Origin: Chitinophagaceae bacterium UBA2793
GTDB taxonomy: Bacteria; Bacteroidota; Bacteroidia; Chitinophagales; Chitinophagaceae
DNA: 30,472 nt
Direction: 5' to 3'
Assembly: GCA_002352045.1 (NCBI GenBank)
Contig: DEHT01000097.1
Location: forward strand, 1,095-31,566
Positions 17,408 through 23,559 of this stretch are shown one piece after another. The notes below the pieces were generated by a model. That model was not told the DNA's origin. It saw nothing but the letters and a program-made list of their open reading frames with translations, and did no database searches. Position 1 is the stretch's first letter. Each line of letters starts with the position of its first letter. Position numbers and translations under genes: made by a program.

Positions 17408-17998
17408 TCAGCGTTGATTTTTTTTTGAGGTATGTTTTTTTATTGCCTGGGCTATGCGTTTTAGGGCAATGGAAAGTTGGTGATCTATTGTTTTTACGCT
17501 TAAATTCAGCAGTTCTGCTATTTCCTTATACTTAAGCCGGTCTTCTTTGGCCAGTTTATAAATTATTTTACAGGATGGAGGTAGTTCTTTTACAGCTCTG
17601 GCTACTTCTATTTCTAATTGATGCAATTCTGCCACCTGCTCCGGACTACTGTAGTCCGAAATAAATTCTACTTCTAAATCTTCAATGGAAAAACGAGAAT
17701 GTTTGTTTTCCTGCTTCAATTTTGCCATGGAAGCATTTTTTACACTTACAAAAAGATACATTTTAAGATTGGATATCTCCTTTAACTTTTGGCGGCGTAC
17801 CCATACTTCGAGTAAAACATCGGAAGCTACTTCTTCGGCAAGGGTTCGGGAACGAATGATAGAGTAAGCGAAATTTTGCAAGGAAGGAAACAATAAAAAG
17901 AACAATGATTTATATGCCGATTGGTCTTCGTACCGGCAAATTTGGTATTGAAGTTCCTGTATGGTATTATCATTATTATTTTCTGGATAAGCAATCAT
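17408..17998 (-). CDS. RNA polymerase ECF sigma factor of the FecI/PUL-regulating type
   Basis: 196 residues from ATG at 17998. Region 2 is at about 20-90 (YEDQSAYKSLFFLLFPSLQ, AEEVASDVLLEVW, LKMYLFVSVKNASM). Region 4, about 130-190, has the helix-turn-helix LKYKEIAELLNLSVKTIDHQ. The frame can be extended to a TTG at 18007, adding only three residues, but the ATG gives the usual family N-terminus and is preferred. Such sigma factors sit next to FecR and an STN-containing SusC and switch on the PUL when substrate is imported. The 101 bases between this start and the divergent LD-carboxypeptidase hold both promoters. Confidence 0.94.
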   Translation of the reverse strand: MIAYPENNNDNTIQELQYQICRYEDQSAYKSLFFLLFPSLQNFAYSIIRSRTLAEEVASDVLLEVWVRRQKLKEISNLKMYLFVSVKNASMAKLKQENKHSRFSIEDLEVEFISDYSSPEQVAELHQLEIEVARAVKELPPSCKIIYKLAKEDRLKYKEIAELLNLSVKTIDHQLSIALKRIAQAIKKHTSKKNQR

Positions 17999-18077
17999 CC
18001 TAAGCAATCTTAATACTAAAGTAGCAATATTTTATTACAATGTTCTCCCGTAATTTTATTTAAAAATATTGCAGGTT

Positions 18078-18085
18078 TATATTTG
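18078..18085 (+). promoter_or_regulatory. Putative Bacteroidota -7 promoter box (TATATTTG) for the LD-carboxypeptidase gene
   Basis: TATATTTG matches the Bacteroidota sigma-ABfr -7 consensus TAnnTTTG exactly. It ends 14 bases before the ATG at 18100, which would leave a very short untranslated leader. At the spacing expected for the -33 element the sequence is TTA rather than TTG, one mismatch. No Shine-Dalgarno sequence precedes the ATG, as is common in this phylum. Confidence 0.55.
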
Positions 18086-18099
18086 AAAAAAATAATTAA

Positions 18100-19008
18100 A
18101 TGAAAATTCCATCCTATTTACAAAAAGGAGATACTATTGGCATTACCTGCCCGGCAGGATATATGGCTGCTGAAAAAGCTCAAACCTGTATTGAAACCTT
18201 ACAGCAATGGGGATATGATGTAATGGTAGGTAAAACGCTGGGAAGCCATTCGCAAAATTATTTTAGTGGTACCGATGAAGAAAGGTTAAACGAATTACAA
18301 GCGATGTTGGATGATAAAAGTATTAAAGCCATTTTGTTTGGCAGGGGTGGATATGGAACAGGGCGCATTGTTGACCAATTAGATTTTACACAATTCAAAA
18401 AAAATCCTAAATGGCTTATAGGCTTTAGCGATATTACTGTATTGCATTGCCACCTGTTTAGTAAGTACAAAATTGCTTCGCTACATGCGCCAATGGCCGC
18501 CGCTTTTAATGATGGAGAAGCAGGTAATGAATATATATTGTCGCTCAAAAATGCAATGGAAGGAAAAAGAGCTAATTATAGTTATGTTGCAAATGAATCC
18601 AATAAAACAGGTAAAGCTATAGGCAAGTTGGTGGGTGGCAATTTGGCTTTGCTTGCCAATAGTATTGGTTCTGTATCGGAACCCAATACTAAAGGTTGCA
18701 TTTTATTTATGGAAGACATTGGCGAATACATTTACAATGTTGACAGAATGCTTTGGCAACTAAACCGTGCCGGTAAATTTGATAAAGCTGCAGGAGTTAT
18801 TTTTGGAGGATTCACCGATGAAAAAGATACCGACCGGCCATTTGGTGCTACCATGCACGAAGTACTGGCTGCATCGGTTGCCGATTTAGACATACCGGTT
18901 TGTTTTAATTTTCCGGTGAGTCACAGCAAAGAAAACTATGCGCTTAAAGTAGGCGTGCAATACGAATTGAGTGTGGGGAAGAAGGCTGTGAGGTTGAAGG
19001 AGATTTGA
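18100..19008 (+). CDS. LD-carboxypeptidase, peptidase family S66
   Basis: 302 residues with no signal peptide, so cytoplasmic. The start IPSYLQKGDTIGITCPAG is typical of the family. The S66 triad can be placed: Ser110 in WLIGFSDIT, Glu205 in ILFMEDIGEY and His275 in FPVSHSKENYALKVG. GRGGYGTGRIVDQLDF at 81-96 and LVGGNLALLANSIGS at 177-191 are further family blocks. The enzyme cuts the L,D bond that releases D-Ala from tetrapeptide muropeptides during peptidoglycan recycling; MccF-like self-immunity members share the fold. The length matches the family. It is the only clear plus-strand gene here, divergent from the PUL regulators, and its 3' end abuts the repeat-rich gap. Confidence 0.94.
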   Translation: MKIPSYLQKGDTIGITCPAGYMAAEKAQTCIETLQQWGYDVMVGKTLGSHSQNYFSGTDEERLNELQAMLDDKSIKAILFGRGGYGTGRIVDQLDFTQFKKNPKWLIGFSDITVLHCHLFSKYKIASLHAPMAAAFNDGEAGNEYILSLKNAMEGKRANYSYVANESNKTGKAIGKLVGGNLALLANSIGSVSEPNTKGCILFMEDIGEYIYNVDRMLWQLNRAGKFDKAAGVIFGGFTDEKDTDRPFGATMHEVLAASVADLDIPVCFNFPVSHSKENYALKVGVQYELSVGKKAVRLKEI

Positions 19009-19010
19009 TT

Positions 19011-19037
19011 AAAAGTAAAAATTCAAAAGTAAAAAAT
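19011..19037 (+). repeat. A-rich interspersed repeat, copy 1 (left arm)
   Basis: The copy begins AAAAGTAAAAATTCAAAAGT three bases after the LD-carboxypeptidase stop. The reverse complement of 19299-19325 matches it at about 24 of 27 positions by eye. A third copy in the same orientation lies at 20161-20195. In both plus-oriented copies the similarity appears to continue, with gaps, to a shared TTGTTGCA downstream. Confidence 0.6.
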
Positions 19038-19127
19038 GGGGCTTTTATATTTGTTGCATACACTTTCTTTATAAAAATAGGTAGGGTTATAAGTGTAACT
19101 GTTGAACATTTGAAAGACAATAGGTGT

Positions 19128-19146
19128 TGAACCCTTTCAGGGTTCA
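19128..19146. repeat. GAA-loop hairpin 1 (TGAACCCT stem)
   Basis: TGAACCCT-TTC-AGGGTTCA is a perfect 8-bp palindromic stem with a 3-base loop that reads GAA on the minus strand. It is the first of three such hairpins in 86 bases. No U-rich run sits immediately beside it in the plus direction, so it is not an obvious terminator. Confidence 0.65.
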
Positions 19147-19167
19147 GTAACTTTTTTCGTCTTTTTT

Positions 19168-19186
19168 CCATGAGTTTCACTCACGG
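19168..19186. repeat. GAA-loop hairpin 2 (CCATGAGT stem)
   Basis: CCATGAGT-TTC-ACTCACGG pairs over 8 positions with one A/C mismatch in plus-strand RNA. In minus-strand RNA the same position is a G-U wobble, giving a full 8-bp stem with a GAA loop. That asymmetry hints that the minus-strand RNA is the structured form. Confidence 0.6.
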
Positions 19187-19198
19187 TTATTCAAATTA

Positions 19199-19213
19199 AA
19201 GCCCTTCGGGCTT
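19199..19213. repeat. GAA-loop hairpin 3 (AAGCCC stem)
   Basis: AAGCCC-TTC-GGGCTT is a perfect 6-bp stem with a 3-base loop reading GAA on the minus strand. It has the same loop as the two neighbouring hairpins but an unrelated stem. Confidence 0.6.
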
Positions 19214-19290
19214 ATAATTACGGTATTAGATATTCCTTCAAACAGTATCGAATTAAATGCCCAACGAATACAAACAGTATTCTCTTTTTT

Positions 19291-19325
19291 TAATTTTGAA
19301 TTTTGACTTTTGAATTTTCACTTTT
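19291..19325 (-). repeat. A-rich interspersed repeat, copy 2 (right arm, inverted)
   Basis: The minus strand begins AAAAGTGAAAATTCAAAAGT at 19325 and continues with further TCAAAATTC-type units to 19291. It is inverted relative to copy 1 and contains the last codons and the TGA stop of the alpha/beta hydrolase gene, so the repeat contributes the gene's 3' end. Confidence 0.6.
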
Positions 19326-20127
19326 CCAATAAAGAATCCAGCGCATTTCTATAAATCACCGATTCGCTTAAATTATTATGCTCCCCGTTTTCAATTTTTA
19401 TAAATTGATCGTTTGATTTTAAAAGTTTTTTTAGTTTAACTCCCGAGCGATAAGGAACCACCCAATCGCCTGTGCCATGAAAAATGGTAATGGGTGCTTT
19501 CACTTCCTGCAAAAATTCGTAAGTGGGTAGCTTGTATTTACTCATAATTCGGGAAGGGTACATAAAAGCATAACTATTGAATAAAGCCGGAATGCTGTAA
19601 TAAGGTGTTTCTAAAATAAGCTTCCGGCAAGGTTTTACCGAAGCTGTATAAGCAGCAAGTGCTGTGCCTAAAGATTTTCCATAAATAACTATACTATCGG
19701 CAGGAAATTTTGTTTCGGCCATTTTTCTAATTTCATAGGCCAGGCTGTACAATTTTTGCTCGCTTATTTCTCCTGTACTTTTTCCAAATCCGGGGTAATC
19801 GGGCATCCAAACATCGTAACCATGCTTTGTAAAAGCCGGCACAAATGGAGCATAATGCTCTACATTGTTTTTATTGCCATGATAATAAATAACAATTCCT
19901 TTTTTAACTTCTCCTACTGCATCAAACTTTATTAGGTTGATAGTGTCTTCTTTATTGAACGCAATATTTTGTTCTGTAAAATTTTGATTGAAGTTGAAAA
20001 TATGGTTTTTATCCAACGGCTTGGGATGCAGTAAAATTTTATCCTGAATGTAGTAGAGTATAATTCCAATGCCGCAATAAATAATTACAAACCATTTAAA
20101 AAAATTAATAAGCCTTTTGGATTTCAT
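19318..20127 (-). CDS. Membrane-anchored alpha/beta hydrolase
   Basis: 269 residues. A single N-terminal membrane segment at about 10-28 (FKWFVIIYCGIGIILYY) leaves the catalytic domain outside the cytoplasm. The oxyanion-region motif YYHGNKNN is at about 81-88. The triad is Ser152 in YGKSLGT, Asp221 in HGTGDWVVP and His250 in NGEHNNL. The layout matches BEM46/ABHD13-like serine hydrolases, whose natural substrates are mostly unknown. The next upstream gene is a paralogue with the same triad spacing and the same HNNL ending. The ATG at 20127 follows a TATCTTTG box almost directly, so the transcript may be nearly leaderless. The last codons lie within an A-rich repeat. Confidence 0.87.
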   Translation of the reverse strand: MKSKRLINFFKWFVIIYCGIGIILYYIQDKILLHPKPLDKNHIFNFNQNFTEQNIAFNKEDTINLIKFDAVGEVKKGIVIYYHGNKNNVEHYAPFVPAFTKHGYDVWMPDYPGFGKSTGEISEQKLYSLAYEIRKMAETKFPADSIVIYGKSLGTALAAYTASVKPCRKLILETPYYSIPALFNSYAFMYPSRIMSKYKLPTYEFLQEVKAPITIFHGTGDWVVPYRSGVKLKKLLKSNDQFIKIENGEHNNLSESVIYRNALDSLLEK

Positions 20128-20131
20128 GCAG

Positions 20132-20139
20132 CAAAGATA
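20132..20139 (-). promoter_or_regulatory. Putative -7 promoter box (TATCTTTG) for the alpha/beta hydrolase
   Basis: On the minus strand TATCTTTG matches TAnnTTTG and ends 4 bases before the ATG at 20127, so a transcript from it would be leaderless or nearly so. No TTG was seen at the expected -33 distance, which lowers confidence. Confidence 0.38.
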
Positions 20140-20160
20140 GTTGATGTGTGGAGTGAAGGG

Positions 20161-20195
20161 AAGTAAAAATTAAAAAGTCAAAATTCAAAAATTGG
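20161..20195 (+). repeat. A-rich interspersed repeat, copy 3
   Basis: The segment contains AAAAAGTCAAAATTCAAAAA, resembling the arms at 19011-19037 and 19291-19325. It lies in the 132-base gap between the two alpha/beta hydrolase genes. A TTGTTGCA follows about 14 bases later, as after copy 1. Low complexity makes chance similarity possible. Confidence 0.5.
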
Positions 20196-20259
20196 GATTA
20201 AGTAAATTGTTGCACTTTGCTTTTTTGTTTACGACTAATTTTTTTTGACAAAAGTTTGT

Positions 20260-21114
20260 TTAGGTAGCCAGCAAAATATCCCTAATAAAATTGTGATACA
20301 CATTAAAGCTTGGAAGGTTATTATGCCTTCCGCCTTCAATTCTTATTAAAGTAATTTTTGTAGGGTTAAGTTGTTGCAACTTTTCACTGTTGCGTATTGG
20401 AATCAACCGGTCATTAGTTCCATGCAAAATATAGGTATGGCATTTAACTTTTTTTATCCATCGGTCGGTACGCAAATGGTAGCGCAATAAAAAGCGAACG
20501 GGCAGTATGGGTAAAAATCTTTCAATTACCTTGGTAAAGCTTTGGTAAGGCGCATCTAAAATAAGGTATCTTGGATTGTTATCGCTTGCGAGTTTGGCGG
20601 CAAAGCCACTGCCAAGGCTTCTTCCGTAAACAATTAAATGTTGTTCGGTAAACTTTTGGGCCAGGGTTTTATAAACATATTGCATATCGTTTAGCATATC
20701 CTGCTCGCTGCGTTTGCCGGTACTTTTTCCAAAGCCTCTGTAATCAACCAGTACCACATCGTAATGATAGCGGTAAAAATCGTAAGCATATTTTGCCCAT
20801 CCTTTTATACTTCTTGTATTGCCATGAAAGTACAATACTAATCCATGCGGATTAGTACAGGTAAAATGCAGGCCATTTATTCTTACACCCGGTTCCACAT
20901 CAAAAAACAATTCTTCAAAAGGCCAGTCGTATTTGTATTGAAAGTCTTTGTGCAGTTTTTCGGGTTTAAAAATAAAATATTCCTGTGCCAGGTAAACAAA
21001 CACAGCTATTGCAATGTAGCCTATAATGATATATAGCCAGGTAGCATTCAAGGCTATGAATATACTGTATGAAAATGAAAAAAGTAAAAAGTTATTCCTC
21101 AAAAGGCCAGGCAT
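20260..21114 (-). CDS. Membrane-anchored alpha/beta hydrolase (paralogue)
   Basis: 284 residues. The N-terminus has hydrophobic segments at about 8-20 and 27-43, so one or two membrane passes. The catalytic domain has LYFHGNTRS at about 94-102, Ser166 in YGRSLGSG, Asp235 in HGTNDRLIP and His264 in GGRHNNLPS. This is the same BEM46/ABHD13-like design as the next gene, and the two are probably an old tandem duplication. The ATG at 21114 lies 23 bases inside the 3' end of the rhodanese gene in another frame. Because there is no later Met before the catalytic domain, the overlapping start is probably real and translation is likely coupled. Confidence 0.86.
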   Translation of the reverse strand: MPGLLRNNFLLFSFSYSIFIALNATWLYIIIGYIAIAVFVYLAQEYFIFKPEKLHKDFQYKYDWPFEELFFDVEPGVRINGLHFTCTNPHGLVLYFHGNTRSIKGWAKYAYDFYRYHYDVVLVDYRGFGKSTGKRSEQDMLNDMQYVYKTLAQKFTEQHLIVYGRSLGSGFAAKLASDNNPRYLILDAPYQSFTKVIERFLPILPVRFLLRYHLRTDRWIKKVKCHTYILHGTNDRLIPIRNSEKLQQLNPTKITLIRIEGGRHNNLPSFNVYHNFIRDILLAT

Positions 21115-21406
21115 CTATACCGCCTGAAAGATTATACAGATTATCAAACGAAAATTTTTGTTGTAGTTTTTGAATGGCAATGATACTTCTTACGCCTTTT
21201 TTGCAGTAGATCACCACTTTTTTATCTGAAGGAATTTCGTTTACATGCTTCAAAATTTCGCCCAAGGGAAAAAGTTGTCCTCCAATATTTTTTTCGTCAT
21301 GCTCCCAGGGTTCTCTTACATCTATCAGATAAAATTCTTCCCCTTTTTCTATCATTTTTTTCAAAGAAGCTGCATCAATACTTTTCATATCAACCTTCTT
21401 CATCAT
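21092..21406 (-). CDS. Single-domain rhodanese-like sulfurtransferase
   Basis: 104 residues, cytoplasmic, one rhodanese domain. IDVREPWEHDEKNIGG at about 28-43 is the typical CH2-type start. The active-site loop is YCKKGVRS with catalytic Cys68, and the protein ends SGGIDAWPFEE. Such small proteins carry sulfane sulfur, as GlpE and PspE do; the partner is unknown. Both ends overlap neighbours: the start is 17 bases inside kup and the end is 23 bases inside the hydrolase, so the three genes form a translationally coupled set. Confidence 0.93.
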   Translation of the reverse strand: MMKKVDMKSIDAASLKKMIEKGEEFYLIDVREPWEHDEKNIGGQLFPLGEILKHVNEIPSDKKVVIYCKKGVRSIIAIQKLQQKFSFDNLYNLSGGIDAWPFEE

Positions 21407-23378
21407 TAAAAAATACCCGTTTCAATTTTAATTTACTCACCGGAGCTACTACTAATGGGAATTTTTCTACTAATACATTGCTTTGCTCCAAACCAAAACT
21501 TCTCTCCTCACTTACACTTAGTTCTTTAAGGTAGAAGTACAATTTCATTACTATTTCTTCAAAGAAGGGCAATTCGTTATCGAGGCTTAGGAATTTTTCC
21601 ATTACTACAAATTGAAAATCGCCTACCATTTTATTTCGTTGCTGACTTTCGTATCGGCTCAAAATATTTACTTCTCTATTGGCCACCAGATCTTCAACTA
21701 CTTTTTTAAACATGAGGTTAAGCCTGGGAGCCATTCTAAAGCCTAGCCTAAACTCCACACGAATAATGTCGTTTGGAATAATGTGTTGTACAACATATTC
21801 GCAAGTATAAGGATCGTCTAAAGTATCCACGTGTACAAACCAGTATATATCGGCTCGTTTGGGTTTGCCACTTAAGATACTGTACATTATTTTGTGTTCA
21901 ATTTCATTGGGATTATTGGCGCTGGTTAAGTAAACCAAGTGTGTTGCAAATTTTGGAACCGATGTATCGTTACTTAATTCTTCCAGCTTTGGCACATAAT
22001 CTTCTACTCTTACAAATTCTACATATCGGTTTTTAATTTTTCGGGCCCTGAACCAAATGTACATTACACTAAACAATAATCCGCCAATCATTAGGGTAAT
22101 ATAACCACCATGGGTAAACTTATCCATCAGTGCAATTAAAAAACCGATTTCTCCGGAAAGATAAAATGCAAGGAACAAATAAATAAATGCTGGCTTCACC
22201 CTATGCAATACCAGATAATTTGCAAAGAGGATGGTGGTCATAATCATAGTAGTAATGATAGCTAAACCATAAGCCGCTTCCATTTTGGAAGACTCTTTAA
22301 AATATAGTACTACACTTACACAACCTAAAAAGAGCAACAAATTAATTCCGGGAATAAATAACTGGCCCTTAGCCTCACTGGGAAATTTAATGCGCATTTT
22401 TGGCCAAAGGTTTAATCGAATGGCCTCACTTATTAGTGTAAACGATCCCGTAACCATTGCCTGGCTGGCAATAATGGCTGCTGATGTAGCAATCACCACT
22501 CCTGGTACTATAAACCACTGGGGCATTAAATCGTAAAAAGCATTAATACCATTTGCTTTTATAAATTCTTCGTTTAAAAATTGGCCCGTATGATATTTTA
22601 ATAGGCTTGCACCCTGACCGAAATATTGTAAGAGTAAACATACTTTTACAAAAATCCAGGAGATTCGAATATTTTCACGGCCACAGTGTCCCAGGTCGCT
22701 GTAAAGTGCTTCTGCACCCGTAGTACAAAGGAAAACGGCACCCAACAACCAAAAACCTTCGGGGTAGGTAAATAAAAAGTGGAGTGCATAGTAAGGGTTA
22801 AGTGCTGCTAAAATTCCGAAGTCATCGGAAATGTGCACAATGCCTAATACTCCCAGCATGATAAACCAGGTAGTCATAAATGGGCCGAACAATTTCCCAA
22901 TATTAGAAGTACCGAATTGCTGAGCAAAAAAGAAAATGGTGATAATACCTATTACAATGTAAACAACCGTAGTGGTGGGTATTCCCCTAAAACTTTCTAA
23001 TTCTTTTAAACCTTCCACCGCAGATGTTATGGAGATGGGCGGTGTAATAATACCATCGGCCAACAATGCAGCACCACCTATCATTGCTGGAATTACCAGC
23101 CACTTTTTTCTTCGGCGCACTAAGGCAAACAAAGAAAAAATTCCGCCTTCCCCTTTGTTGTCGGCTCTTAAAACTAACACCACATACTTAATGGTAGTGA
23201 GAATGGTAAGGGTCCAAATAATAAGTGAGAGTGTACCTAAAACAAGTTCCCTGGTAAGTACCCTGTCTTTAATAATGGAGTTGAAAACGTAAAGCGGAGA
23301 AGTTCCTATATCTCCATAAATAATTCCTAATGCAATGAGTAAGCCTGCGGCTGATACTTTGTTGATATGTTTCGACAC
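21390..23378 (-). CDS. kup: Kup-family potassium uptake transporter
   Basis: 662 residues starting at a GTG codon (MSKHINKVSAAGLLIALG). The family signature GDIGTSPLYVF is at about 23-33. About twelve membrane helices fill the first 450 residues, for example VVYIVIGIITIFFFAQQF and GVVIATSAAIIASQAMVTGS. The remaining 200 or so residues are a cytoplasmic domain (FVRVEDYVPKLEELSNDTS onward), as in other Kup proteins. The protein imports K+ with protons at the inner membrane. The GTG start is preferred because it matches the usual N-terminus and is followed directly by the family motif. A TACATTTG box lies 46 bases upstream. Confidence 0.96.
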   Translation of the reverse strand: MSKHINKVSAAGLLIALGIIYGDIGTSPLYVFNSIIKDRVLTRELVLGTLSLIIWTLTILTTIKYVVLVLRADNKGEGGIFSLFALVRRRKKWLVIPAMIGGAALLADGIITPPISITSAVEGLKELESFRGIPTTTVVYIVIGIITIFFFAQQFGTSNIGKLFGPFMTTWFIMLGVLGIVHISDDFGILAALNPYYALHFLFTYPEGFWLLGAVFLCTTGAEALYSDLGHCGRENIRISWIFVKVCLLLQYFGQGASLLKYHTGQFLNEEFIKANGINAFYDLMPQWFIVPGVVIATSAAIIASQAMVTGSFTLISEAIRLNLWPKMRIKFPSEAKGQLFIPGINLLLFLGCVSVVLYFKESSKMEAAYGLAIITTMIMTTILFANYLVLHRVKPAFIYLFLAFYLSGEIGFLIALMDKFTHGGYITLMIGGLLFSVMYIWFRARKIKNRYVEFVRVEDYVPKLEELSNDTSVPKFATHLVYLTSANNPNEIEHKIMYSILSGKPKRADIYWFVHVDTLDDPYTCEYVVQHIIPNDIIRVEFRLGFRMAPRLNLMFKKVVEDLVANREVNILSRYESQQRNKMVGDFQFVVMEKFLSLDNELPFFEEIVMKLYFYLKELSVSEERSFGLEQSNVLVEKFPLVVAPVSKLKLKRVFFNDEEG

Positions 23379-23424
23379 AGAAAAAAATTTCGATTATGCT
23401 GCCGTAAATTTCGGAAACACTATA

Positions 23425-23432
23425 CAAATGTA
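23425..23432 (-). promoter_or_regulatory. Putative -7 promoter box (TACATTTG) for kup
   Basis: Minus-strand TACATTTG matches TAnnTTTG exactly, 46 bases before the GTG start. A TTG at 23455-23457 is a -33 candidate with a 22-base spacer, at the long end of the usual range. It would drive kup, the rhodanese and the coupled hydrolase. Confidence 0.5.
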
Positions 23433-23506
23433 GGAGCAAATGAAATTAAAAAAACAAATATTTTAAATGGTTTCAATAAGAGAAATAACTGCTTGAGTTT
23501 TTGGAC

Positions 23507-23536
23507 AAAAAAAGCCCGAAGAAAAAACTTCGGGCT
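23507..23536 (-). terminator. Intrinsic terminator after gldN
   Basis: On the minus strand AGCCCGAAG (23536-23528) pairs perfectly with CTTCGGGCT (23521-23513) around a six-T loop, and is followed by a run of T (to 23507). It is 24 bases after the gldN stop and closes the gldKLMN transcription unit. Confidence 0.9.
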
Positions 23537-23559
23537 GTATAAAATTTAGTAAACAGTTT

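Larger units (their letters stand above)
1..17998 (-). other. Polysaccharide utilization locus (PUL), probable decorated beta-glucan target
   Basis: Twelve minus-strand genes run without interruption from an ECF sigma factor to a carbohydrate esterase: sigma, FecR, SusC, SusD, LamG lipoprotein, two GH30, two glucoamylase-fold proteins, an alkaline-phosphatase-superfamily enzyme, an endonuclease/exonuclease/phosphatase-fold enzyme and an SGNH esterase. A SusC/SusD pair followed by lipoprotein glycoside hydrolases is the defining layout of a PUL. Gaps from susC onward are 26, 48, 125, 51, 12, 12, 1, 10 and 91 bases; only the 125-base gap holds a terminator-like hairpin. The substrate is inferred from enzyme families. 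The left end is not reached, so further genes, such as a beta-glucosidase, may follow. Confidence 0.9.
19009..19317. other. 309-base non-coding, repeat- and hairpin-rich gap
   Basis: This stretch lies between two convergent genes and holds no credible reading frame. An A-rich repeat at its left end (19011-19037) has an inverted partner at its right end (19291-19325), reaching into the last codons of the hydrolase. Between them are three short hairpins (19128-19146, 19168-19186, 19199-19213) and a 10-base direct repeat CAAACAGTAT at 19239-19248 and 19271-19280. The layout suggests a small non-autonomous repeat element rather than ordinary spacer. Confidence 0.6.

Noticed and set aside
18944..19180. 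78-residue minus-strand frame over the end of the LD-carboxypeptidase and the hairpin region
   Set aside because: It translates through the palindromes and A-rich repeat, with no recognisable domain; the region is better explained as repeat DNA.
23513..23536. The gldN terminator stem AGCCCGAAG resembles hairpin 3 of the repeat region (AAGCCCGAAGGGCTT)
   Set aside because: The terminator has a six-base loop and a T-run and is fully explained as an intrinsic terminator; the shared stem is probably coincidence.
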